From contig JAULSU010000002.1 of the NCBI GenBank assembly GCA_030512335.1, positions 806,001-870,000 of the forward strand: a stretch of DNA of 64,000 bases, written 5' to 3'. The notes under the pieces are model-generated. The model did not search any database. It was not told the origin of the DNA and worked only from the letters and a program-made list of their open reading frames with translations. This DNA is from Immersiella caudata. Lineage: Eukaryota > Ascomycota > Sordariomycetes > Sordariales > Lasiosphaeriaceae. The position numbers and the translations under genes are program-made. Positions 13,701-24,112 of this stretch are shown here, in pieces; within the stretch, counting starts at the first letter, position 1; each line of letters starts with the position of its first letter.

Positions 13701-15052
13701 AGCTCCATCGTTGGGGCGTTCCGGCCGTTGAAACTTTGCTGTGCTTTAGTCGTCCCAATGAAGTGGTCGGCGGCGTGACGGGATGATGGATTACCGCCAG
13801 AGCTACCGGTCGATCGGGTGACTGACTAGGTGGTGACGGTTGGCTGGCGCTAGGACGAAGAGTCGGGATGATGGTCAAAAATACAGCCATCTAGCTTCAT
13901 CATGGATGGCCACATTCATCGGGTCAGTCGGATGCTGCGAGGCCGTTAGCAAGTCGATCACCGACTGCGTGGTATCTAGCGTTTAGTATTTGAGCCTGGT
14001 CGGCGGGGAAGTGGAATTGGTGCCGGCGAGGGTAGCGTGCCACGTTTTGCAGCTCCTCCTCCGGGGTTGAGAACGGGGTCCTGCAGAGCGGGGAAGACTC
14101 TTGTCGACTGGCTGGCCGACACTTCTGTGGCGACGGTGCCGGATGGTCGCTGTGTTGTGGATGGCTGTAGAGCGTCGAGTATTAAACGTTGGTGGTTGGC
14201 TGAAGATGGATGGAGAAGAAAACTCTAGCTCCCTGAGATATCATCGCTGTGTAATCTAGACTCGAGTCCTGCGGCGCTAGTAAGTTGTCACACGCATAAG
14301 TGCGGCGGCCTTGCTGTTTGTCACTCTTGGGGTCGCTTTTGACAGTGTGCCGAAGCGGCGAGGATGTCGGAGAGGTGACTTGCGGGTCAGCGAAAGAGAA
14401 CAGGTCGAAAATTTACGTCCGGAGTTGCCACTCCGCCAACTAAGGTAGGGCGTCATGCTGTGAGCATCGAGCAGAGCAACGAGAAGTCGCAGTGTGGCGA
14501 GGAGAGGTTGGCAAGCAAGACCGGAGGAAGAATTCTCGTTTCATCTGCATACCTTAGGTGTGATTGCTACTTGATCCACGCTTCCCCTCGATCGGAACTC
14601 TCAGCTGAGCCAGCCGGCAGGATGTGAGGAAAGAGCAATTTAGAGAAGGTGGCTAGGAAAACCGTCCCTTCCGTGTTTAGAGGCAGTCAACTGGCGGCGG
14701 GGACAGACCTCCCACCTCGAGGCCAATGAAAGTTGGTGGATGGATTGGAGTCTTGATATCAAGGGCGAGGCTTCGTCGCGTTGTTGGCCCAAGCCAAGCA
14801 GCACGACGAGAATCACAAGCTGGGGGCAGCAAATGATGTAGCAAGACGGGGACAGCCGAAGCCAGAGACGCTGCCGCGATAGCAAGGACTGCCTAGGCAT
14901 ATACCTACTGAACCAGCGAGCCTCGGAATTCCATGCTGCATCTGAGCAAAATGCACAGCATTCGTTGGCAGTCACCTAGGTCACGGTGGTGCCGAGTCAA
15001 TATTTACCGGTATGAAAAGGGGCAACATCCACACCCCTGAATAGTCCACCTC

Positions 15053-15074
15053 GGACCAACTTTGGACCAACTTT
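15053..15074 (+). repeat. Two tandem copies of an 11-mer
   Basis: GGACCAACTTT occurs twice in direct tandem, about 420 bp past the stop codon of exportin-1. Confidence 0.7.
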
Positions 15075-15490
15075 GGAAGATGCGGCACCAGAGACGTCTC
15101 TATTGTTTCGTTTGCATACGCTGAACCTGATTTTGCTTGGTTTTCAGAGTTCCCCCACATCACTACCTTTTTCTATGGTATCACTACACGTTCAAAGAAT
15201 CAAGTCAACAATGAACCAAGCAAAGAAAAGCCTATCGAGAGTTTCGGTCATTGGTAAATCTCCTGGCGAAAAAAATCGCCCCATCCATGCCAACACCTCT
15301 GGTTCGGGAGTCATGAAAGTACCGCCCAGAAAAAAACGCCCGCCCGCCCACTTCATCATCGTAGCCCGTAAAACTCCCAGCCGTCATAGTTGCCATCATC
15401 CACCGGCCGCCCTTCTGGCCCCTCGGACGTCTTCTGCCCTGCCTCTAACTCATGCGAAGGGGCAAACTCCGTCCGTAGCTCCTCACGTAG

Positions 15491-18400
15491 TCACAGCTCG
15501 TCATCCTCCTGCTCAAGCTCAGAGGGCTTGAGCAGTCCGCTGACCTTGGACCGCCTCTCGTGTTCAGCAGCTCTCGCCGCGTTCTCCTGCTGCTCCCTCT
15601 CCACAAGGTACAGCTCAGCGTTGTCTCCCGCGAACTCCCTCAGGGAAATGAGGAAATCGCGGAGCGCGAGTCGGAACTTATCATACTGCGTGTTCAATGT
15701 GAACAGACCCTTGACGAATGCGGTAATTTGGCTCCTGAGCAGACTTCGTGTTAGCTTGCGTCCCACCAAGCGAAAGCACAATGCACTTAATGCACTTACG
15801 GAGTGAGATTAGAGAAGGCGTTCTGCAACAGATTGCTGACAAAACCGCTCAAAAACTCCTGATTGCTCATTCCTGCCTGCGCCTGATCAGGCTGGTAGAT
15901 GGGGCCCTGAATCTTCGGGGCGGACCCGTCGGCGGGGCCAACAAAGTAGAACATGCGCATCAGCAGCATCGACTGCGTCTTGAACCCGGCCTTGTGGTCC
16001 TGGTCAGTGAGGACAAAGAACACATCCTGTAGGATGGTAATGAAGAATTGGTTGAAGAAGGCGTTTGAGGTCTGCACATCTGTCTTCTCAGCGATATTGT
16101 TGATCAACTCGAGGCACATGTTAAGTCCTGCGGTTTCAACATCGCGGTTATCGTGTTTGCTGGCCCAGAGGCAAGAGTCGATAACAAACTTGAACTGGCG
16201 GTTGTCAAGTTTCAATAGAGCTGATTGTTGTTAGCATGCGGCCTCGCAACGTCTTTACAGTGTCCGTTCTTACCTGGGAAGCAGTGGAGATTGATGGCCC
16301 TGAGCAGGTTGAAAAACTCAACGCGGTGCTCTGGGAACTCAGAGAAGTCCTTGTTGATCATTTCGAGCGTGCACTCGAAGACGTTCTCCATAATGATGGG
16401 AACTTGGTCTTCCATCAAACCCTGAAGCTTGTGTTAGCAAGAATGTAACGGTAAACGACTGTTTAACTTACGGTGAGCTTTGTAACCAGGGCGGTCATGG
16501 CCTTGAGAACTTCTGCATCACGGGCCCCAGGGACGTTGCGGTTATAGTCCACCAGCACCGAGTCAAGGAGCTGCGGCACCATCTGGAGTCGGACGGCCTG
16601 CAGATCCTCTGCCTTGTCGACGAATGTCTCGACGAGCTTGAGGATTTCCTTCTTGATGGTACGGAGACCACGGACATTGGGCATCTTTGTGGCAATCTCG
16701 CCGTCGCGGGCGACAGCTTCCGAGATCAGCTGGCTTGTTGCGGCATACATTTGGAGCATGTCGTTGTACAAGCGGCCAATCTGCGGGAAGAAGTAGGGCC
16801 CGATCGAGGAGCAGGCGGATACGTTCGTCTTCATGATATTGCCGATGATCTTGATGGTGTTCGAATCCTGGAGAATCGCAGGATTTACGGTAGCCAATTT
16901 GATGATCTCGTCCCAGGCCTGGTTGGGTATCGCCATAAGCTCAGCCAGAAGCCTCTCCTGCTGATTCCGGTTGCCCTGAGCAGCCACCATGTAACCGCAA
17001 GCCTCGTAGAACGTATGCACCTGCTGAGGAGTCAAGTCGCACGTGATCTTACCAAGACTCCTGATGATCTCCTCAATAAACGGCTCGTTCTCGCTGGGCT
17101 GCAGGGCGACAAAATGTCTCCTGCACTGCTTGGCGATCTTGATGAACGTATCGCACGCCATGTCCTGGACACCTGATGATTGTCAGCTTTCATGCGGAAT
17201 ACCCGGAAGAGAATCAACCCACCCTCATGAGACTCGTGCATAAACTCAAAGAGCTTATTGACAACGGTCTTGAGGAACTTCCAATGTGCCTTGAGAAAGC
17301 GGGGATACTGTCCAACAATATACATGATATTGCTGGCCACCACGGCCTTGTTGTCTTTTCCTCGCTTCATTTCAGTAAGGCCCAGCAGATCTTTGATAAC
17401 CGTTACCAAGAACCGCTTCTCTGTCTCCTCATTCATGGCCAGCGAGATAGAACCGATGGCCCAGCAAAGAACGTTGCAGTTGTGCCAAGACCACTCGCTG
17501 CCATCCACCTGCCGTTGCAGCTTCTCGGTCATGATTTGTTCCGTGTCGACAACATCCAAATGGGTCAGGTACACGAGACACTCGCGAATTGTCTTGTATA
17601 GTTGCACCGTATCGGTTTCCTTCACAAACTCGCGGACGATTTCACCCTCATCGTTCTCAACGATCAAAACTTCCTCCGGCCGAACCATCTTCTCGATCAT
17701 AACGATTCGGAGGTTCGAAAGGATCTCGTTGTACTTGTGCTTGCGAAGGGGGTAGTTTGCGAGAAGTGCAGGGTTCGGAGCACCTCCTGACTGAATGCCG
17801 CTCAGGCCGAGCGGGCCCATGTCCGTAATAGGGAGGGCCTGCATCTCGTCGTAAAGCTCCTGGACGACCTTGAGCCAGTAATCAAGGCAAATCTTGAAGA
17901 TCTCCCGGTCATCGATTTGTGAGATGCGAATTAGGTAGAAATGGCCGTGGGTGAGGAAATCGCGGTTCGGGAGGTTCTCAATGAGCTGTGCCACAGCGTT
18001 AGTAATGAGAACTACAGGGAACGTCCGCCTTAGCTCACAGGTAGATGCATTCCGAAGAAGTTGCACAGGAAAAGGGCAAAGTTCTGAATGAACTCTTGAT
18101 CGCGCGAGTTGCTCTGGGGGTATGTGCTCTTGAGGTCCATCGTCAACGGAATAAACTTCGAAATTGTTGTCAAGGTCTCAGTGAACATGGATACAAGCTG
18201 TTCATCGTACGTGTTGTTTGGGGCGGTGTTGAGGCCACCAATCTCTGTCAGAACCTGCAGCGTGATGTTTCGGAACTCGGGTGCTTCGAGGAATCGGGTT
18301 CGCAGTGTCGCAATCAGGTTTGTCTCGAAGATGTAGCCCAGCGGAATCCAGTTGCAGAAGCGCAGCAACGTGTGGAGGGTTGCCTTGATGAGGCTTGGCT

Positions 18401-19237
18401 GGTTTGCGCTGCCCAAGACTTCCTGGCAGAGGTGGAAAATTTGCGAAAATTCGTTGCACATCGTCGTCTTCAAGTTTTTCGTCTTGGTGGATGTCATCTG
18501 TTCGGCCGAGTAGTCGAAGACCTCTTCAGAGAGAAGGCGCAGGATGGTCATATTGTTCTCGCAGACCGACAAGCTCGAGTGGCAGGCGACGATGATCTCG
18601 TTGATGAATGTCGGCCAGTTATGGGGCCATTCCTGCTTTAACACGGACACCAACACAAGGTTCAGCTTGTTCAGGAGTGTTCGGTGGGACCTAAGGGCCT
18701 CCTCGCTGTTCGAACACTGGAGGATGTACTGCACGACAAAGTTGCGAATTCCTGCACCTTGTTAGCTATGGCTACGCTACCTCAGCGGCGAGATAGCTTG
18801 CCTTGACACTGCTCTCGAGGCAAAACCTTCCATCTTGTCATGATAACATTGTCGAGAACCTGCAAACCCAGAACTAAAGTTTGTCAGCCCTCGATCGACA
18901 CTAGGGACCTTCCTCATCCCGAGTGCCCGGATACACACATTTTGTTTGCTCGTACGTCGCCCGGGACAGAATGTCGTCGACCATTAGCCAAGCATCGGGG
19001 TCCTCTTTGAACTGTTGCCGACAGATGTTAGTTAGTACGCAAGGCTGGGCAGCGCTGGGGATATCACTTGCCTGGTTCAAAGCGGCTTGAGCCTGTTTTT
19101 GCTGCATGGGAAATACAAGTTAGCATCGCGTAGAGATGGGATCAAAATGTACCAGGAAGCTGGTGACTAACCTGCTCGCCGCGACCTTCGTAGAAGGCGC
19201 GAACGGTAGCGTCCAACTCCTCGATACTGACCGGCAT
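15491..19237 (-). CDS. xpo1: Exportin-1 (CRM1), nuclear export receptor
   Basis: Karyopherin that exports proteins with leucine-rich nuclear export signals together with RanGTP. Ten exons join to 1,076 residues, the family's usual length: 19172-19237, 19072-19101, 18939-19011, 18802-18873, 18039-18751, 17223-17985, 16472-17172, 16274-16421, 15800-16220, 15491-15734. The N-terminus holds the importin-beta-type segment (FKEDPDAW, VLDNVI). The NES-groove region (KRGKDNKAVVASNIMYIVGQ, then FLKTVVNKLFEFMHE) is nearly identical to other CRM1 proteins. The C-terminal HEAT repeats end with FRLALRDFLISLREF and an acidic tail. Residue 522, where human CRM1 has the leptomycin-reactive Cys528, is Thr (GLTEMKRGKD). 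Introns 19012-19071 and 18752-18801 begin with GC rather than GT, and only these boundaries keep the conserved frame. The start ATG is the first one before the conserved N-terminus. Confidence 0.97.
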
Positions 19238-20520
19238 GGTCGCGCGCCGACTCGGTGGTTATGGGAGTTGTGAATCTTGCGGTACCGCGGTGAAGGTGAG
19301 GAGCGGGAGAAGAGGGGTAGGAGAAGGTCGAAAATTGGGCGCAACAGCGAGATAGTCGGGGATGGACGGAGAGGGAAGGTGAAGGAAATGCACGGGAGGC
19401 GGTAAGGGATTTTTTTGGGTGTTGGGGAAGATAGGCGCCGCGTTGACGGAGGCTCTGGAAAAGAGAATTGAGAATCGGGTTGCAAGCTCGAAAGGCCGAA
19501 CCCCACCAGCCTCTCGATTGTTGCTACAACCCCGCCTTGAGACGCTTGACGAAAGAGGCCCGCCCGCGTGGGCCTCCCGGTTGGTGGGTCACTCGCGTCT
19601 CTGCCCGATCAAGTGCACGGCGGCCAGGTAGCCAGCTGGCAACGTTCAGACTCGAGACAGCAAACAGGCGGCAACTTCAGCCTCGTCACGTCACTGGCCC
19701 CGAGCTTCGTGATGTGAGGCCGCAACTTGCTGACCAAGCTGGCGGTTAAGGTGTGGGAGCTTGCTCTCTCGGCCATTGCCAAGGCCTGAGGCGCGGACCC
19801 GCCTGCAAGACAGCCATTCTCCTGCACGTCACACCAGCAGGTGGAAAGGTAGGTATATTCTCATCGTATTTCATTGTTTCAATGCCTGTGGCTGTCCTAA
19901 CATCAAACTCTCTGATTCTCCTCTGGCAGGTCTGTTGGTGATATCCATCCTCGATGTCATGGTTTGGGCAAGCATTCTTTGAAATGATTGGCAAAAAGGG
20001 GCCAGATGCTCCGTGCGAAAAACAATTGACAAGATCCTCGAGTGCCTTCAAACGCGGGCATCTGGCATTATATGATGACGAACGTCTGGTATGATTACAA
20101 ACCAATGACACCAAAAACTCTCCTTCCGGCTCAAATAAAACGCCTCGATTGCGTTTAGAGACGGTGGATGCGCCGAAAAATGGGGCTACAATACTTTATT
20201 TGCAATACTGAGGAGCCTCAAATGAGACGTAACGCACGGCTTGCCAATGTTAGGACTGGTGCGCCAAAACCCTGAAACCACATCACTTCGTTGGCTGTCT
20301 TGAAGCTGCCTGGCTGTCTGCAAATGTCTAAATATTTTCCATCTATACTTTGCACTTTCATGTATTCAAGCATATTTTCTTTCACCCTTTTGGGCGGAGT
20401 TGCGGCTGTATGGTAAGGAGTCGTTTAACGGGATTCCTTGCTGAGTTCTGTTCCATCAATAGAGGACAGCCCAGAACTTCGTCTTTTCTCGTCATCCTAG
20501 CTTATGTTGTAGGACAACGT
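19238..20520. other. Promoter of exportin-1 and 3' flank of the aminotransferase gene
   Basis: This is 1.3 kb between two minus-strand genes. No coding sequence is recognisable. Pyrimidine/purine-rich tracts lie just upstream of the exportin-1 start. Confidence 0.6.
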
Positions 20521-21839
20521 TTACGCCTTTTGGTACCCGCACTCAGCGAGACCGTCTTGGAGAGCTTGGATAGCTCGCTCAACATCACCTCTCCTTGGGT
20601 CCAACTGTCAAAGTGTCAGCATCCAAACTATAAGACCGAGTACAACAGCCACTTACCACACTGACGCCCATATGGCCAAAGCGGATGTACTTGGTGGCAA
20701 TCTCCTTGTGGATGCCACCGGCGAAGACAACGTTCTTCTTGGCAAGGTTGGGCAGGATGTCCGTCTGCTTGACCGACTCAGGGAGGTAGATGGCGGTCAT
20801 GCCATGAGCCTGCTCATCGGGATTTCCAGCCACCTGCTTGAGGCCGAGGTCTGCAACGGCCTTCTTGATCCGGTCAGAGGCTGCCTTGTGCAGTGTAAAC
20901 CGCTCGGAAAGGGGCCTCGCAAGGATCTGTGTCAGGGCCGTGTGCAGGGCGTGGATCAACTGAGGCGAAGGGGTTGCAAAGTACGAAGGCTTCTTGGCTT
21001 CGTAGTTTTGCATAACTAGAGGTTGTCAGTCACCTTGTAGGTAGAGGAGGTGCTAGCGAGAATTTACTGTGCGTCCAGTTCTTCATCGAGGCAAAGTACG
21101 ATGCCGGGGGCGTCTGCCTGTTCTTGAACGCCTCCATCGCTCTCCCACTGAACATTGAGATGGAGAGACCGGCAGGGCAGCCGATTGCCTTCTGGCTGGC
21201 TGTGACAACGCCATCCAACTTCCAGCCGTCAAAGTCGATTTCCTCGCAAGCCACACTGCATACGCCGTCGACAAGGATGAGGGTGTCGGGGGACACCTTG
21301 TGAACCAGGGCCGAAAGATCCTTCAACTCACTCAACACACCAGTCGAGGTGTCGACGTGGGTGACCGTGATAGCCTTGTAGCGCTTTTGCGACAGAGCCT
21401 TCTCGATCTCAGGTAGTTGCGGCTTCTGTCCAGGAGGCGCCTTTAGTTCCGTAACGTTTGCGCCGTAGACCTTGAGGCAATCGGCGAGGCCATCGCTAAA
21501 GTACCCCGAGCCGAGCACAAGGACGTCCTCGCCGGCCTCGATCAAGTTGGAAGCCACGAGGTCCCAGCCGAGTGTCCCGGAACCAGACAAGATGAACGGC
21601 TGAGAGGCGAGGTCTGAGGTCTGGAACAGCTTTCGGAGCATCGACAGCGTCTCGCCAAAGGTTGCGACAAAGGCCGGGCCGACATGGCTCTCGCTGAGAT
21701 CACGGTCAGTCTCGCACAAACAAGTCGGTACCACTCGGGGCAGAGCCTACCTGTAATGACTCATGGACTGCAAGACGGCATCGTCGAATTCGATGGGCCC
21801 CGGGATGAGGAGGGTGGGGTGCGGCGGCTGCGAAGACAT
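20521..21839 (-). CDS. AGX1: Alanine:glyoxylate aminotransferase (class-V PLP enzyme)
   Basis: Transaminates glyoxylate to glycine with alanine as amino donor. Four exons (21751-21839, 21068-21693, 20657-21015, 20521-20604) give 385 residues, about the length of yeast Agx1. Class-V aminotransferase features are clear: LLIPGPIEF at the N-terminus, the cofactor-binding stretch SGSGTLGWD near 66-74, Asp172 in LVDGVCS, and the Schiff-base lysine K198 in TASQKAIGCPAG. The C-terminal domain has FAGGIH and IRFGHMGVSV. The C-terminus reads CGYQKA, not a typical peroxisomal SKL signal. The frame stays open upstream to an ATG at 22097, giving an 86-residue arginine-rich extension that could target mitochondria. 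I chose the downstream ATG because the family pattern starts right after it. Introns have normal GT-AG ends. It is divergent from VPS29. Confidence 0.93.
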
Positions 21840-22706
21840 CTTGCGCGTCTGTGTCTTTGGGAGAAGGGCAGTGTCGATGGTGCTTGGAAGTCGCTCAACG
21901 GTGTACGGAGTGTTGAGTGCAAAGTCAGGGGCGAGATGTCGCGAGATAAGTGAAAGGCGCGCGGGGGGATCCGGCGGCGCACCAGTTCGGCGGGGCATCG
22001 AAACCGGTCCCAATAGCCGTCTACCAGCCGCCGATCGGGCAGCGCAGGCGAACCTGGATACCTCGGGCACCCTATGCACGCTGACGCTACTCTCCACTAC
22101 CGCGCGAACAAGTGCTGGACACTGGGTACCGTGGCTAACCGTGTCGCACGCGTTTGACGAGTTGGAGGAGCGGTTGGATGCTAATTTGCGTTCTCTCTGT
22201 TGCTTGTAACTGATTTCGGCGTATTTTTCCCGCTCGAAACAGTGCCTACTCTCCTAGGGGCGTCACTAGCGGTCTCCGGTGTTTTTTCGGGGTCTTGTCA
22301 ACGAATGGACCGGGCGGTGCCTGCCGTGATCGGCTGCCAATGGCCCGGCGCCAGGGGGAGGGGAGTGGGGGAGGCTCATACTGGGCTCCCCGCAGTTAAG
22401 CCTCATTTCAGCCACTAACGTCCAGGGAGCTCCTTATCGATCGCTCACCGTGGTCAGCCTGCCAAGACGTGCGACGCCGCGACATCATAATCCTCAAGCT
22501 CAAGAAACCACGGGCAGCTTCTATCTGCGAACTCACACCGCGCAACCCGAACCGCTCGAAGCAAGAGATACGCCCTTCCGAATTACGCCTCCACTCGTCT
22601 CCCCCCAACCAACTCCCCCAGCAGAGCGACCAACAACCATCACCACCGCAGCTCCCGTATCCAATTGAGCCTCAACCATCAAGGCCCCCGAGACCTCCCC
22701 TCCAAA
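21840..22706. other. Divergent promoter between AGX1 and VPS29
   Basis: 867 bp separates the two start codons. The AGX1-proximal 258 bp is an open, in-frame upstream extension of the aminotransferase frame (see finding). The VPS29-proximal side is C-rich and lacks gene-like frames. Confidence 0.6.
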
Positions 22707-23452
22707 ATGGCCTTCCTAATCCTCGTAATCGGTGACCTTCACATACCCGACCGCGCCCTCGACATCCCCGCCAAGGCACGTCTCCACCCCCTCCCATATC
22801 CCCCCAACTCCCAAACTACCAAACTCAACTAACACCCCTCTCTCTATTCCAGTTCAAGAAACTCCTCGCCCCCGGCAAAATCGCCCAAACCCTCTGCCTC
22901 GGCAACCTCACCGACAAAACCACCTACGAATACCTCCGCACCATGGCCCCCGACCTCAAGATCGTCAAGGGCCGCATGGACGTCGAAGCCACCTCGCTGC
23001 CCCTCACCCAGGTGGTAACCCACGGCAGCGTGCGCATCGGCTTCCTCGAGGGCTTTACGCTGGTCAGCAACGAGCCGGATTTGCTATTGGCCGAGGCGAA
23101 CCGGCTGGACGTGGATGTCCTCTGCTGGGGCGGCACGCATAAGTTTGAGTGCTTTGAGTATATGGATAAGTTTTTTGTGAACCCGGGGAGCGCGACGGGG
23201 GCGTTTTCGACGAATTGGGCGGCAGAGGATGATGAGGTGGTGCCGAGTTTTTGTTTGATGGATGTGAGTGTTGCGCACTTTCAGAAGGACATCGAGGCAG
23301 GGAGGGTTGCTGACACTATTTCGCTACAGGTGCAAGGGATCTCGCTCACATTATACGTCTATCAGCTGAGGAAAGATGAGAATGGGACGGAGAATGTTGC
23401 GGTGGAGAAGGTCACATATACGAAGCCTGTTGAGCCAACAGGGGCTTCATGA
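22707..23452 (+). CDS. VPS29: VPS29, retromer subunit
   Basis: Subunit of the retromer coat, which recycles sorting receptors from endosome to Golgi. Three exons (22707-22775, 22853-23263, 23330-23452) encode 200 residues. The metallophosphoesterase fold is recognisable: LVIGDLHIPDR at the N-terminus, LCLGNLTDK after the first intron, then VKGRMDVE, GGTHKFECFEY and NPGSATGAFS. The final strand is QGISLTLYVYQL. GGTH replaces the GHTH of animal VPS29, in keeping with a scaffold lacking strong phosphatase activity. The first intron (22776-22852) starts with GC. Skipping it by any nearby GT shifts the frame. The second intron is 66 nt and stop-free, so an unspliced message would add 22 residues. 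I removed it because the family runs directly from LMD to VQG. Confidence 0.95.
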
Positions 23453-24112
23453 TGAGCGGTGGAGGGGTGTACTGATTGCAGCGAGAGCTTGAGCGAGTAA
23501 TGAGGTTGGCCAGTGAGGAACACGGTAACTCACCCGAGACTGGCATAATTAATGCCTCTGAATCAAACTGTGGATCCTCAGCTATGGCCAGCAAGCGCGG
23601 GAAAAGTGAAGGTGAGGAAGCCCCTGAAAATGGATGTGGTAGCAGTGGGTGCAACTCCAACGCTACTGATCGACAGACACATCGGAGTTATCTTGCCTGG
23701 CGAGGGCAGCTGCTCAGTCGTAAATATACCGATGCTAGGGTGTCCCCAAAGACAAGCAAGTCCATCTTCACCCAATGCATGAAAGACATCAAAGTCGAAG
23801 GAACTAGAAGGCCAGCATCGTCAATCATCCTGGATTCTCTCTATCCAACCCTCATACAAATTACCAACACTCTCAATTCCCTTCTGCCTCCGATCCAACA
23901 CCCTGCACAACCCAATCAAGATCCAAACAACGAGCGTGTAGAAACGTTGCGGTTCGATCCCGCCCAGTCATTTCATCTTCCGAAGCCCCTGATCCAGAAC
24001 AAAACAAAACAAACGAAAAAGGAACCAAACACCAATCGCTGTGCCATGCATGCCATGCGAATCAAAAAGACGCAAAATCCAACACATTTCCCCTGGTGTC
24101 TTTCATGGCCAT
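23453..24112. other. Convergent 3' flanks of VPS29 and shugoshin
   Basis: 660 bp between two stop codons. A 235-codon plus-strand frame spans it but has no family resemblance and is rich in Asn, Pro and Lys, so it is read as untranslated sequence. Confidence 0.6.

Larger units (their letters stand above)
6001..15490. other. 9.5-kb region without a supportable gene
   Basis: The first few hundred bases are probably the 3' UTR of the ECL1-like gene. After that I see no conserved coding sequence on either strand. The longest frame (11792-12673, 293 codons) is compositionally random, with Phe-rich stretches that merely translate T-runs. Many A/T homopolymer tracts, three small repeats and two inverted repeats occur. 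Base composition looks similar to the rest of the window rather than strongly AT-rich, so I see no sign of heavily RIP-mutated transposon DNA. Long regulatory DNA, non-coding transcripts or an eroded element remain possible. Confidence 0.55.

Noticed and set aside
23951..23975. T-arm-like GCGGTTCGATCCCGCC
   Set aside because: No D-arm, anticodon stem or acceptor complement lies at the right distance, so it is not a tRNA.
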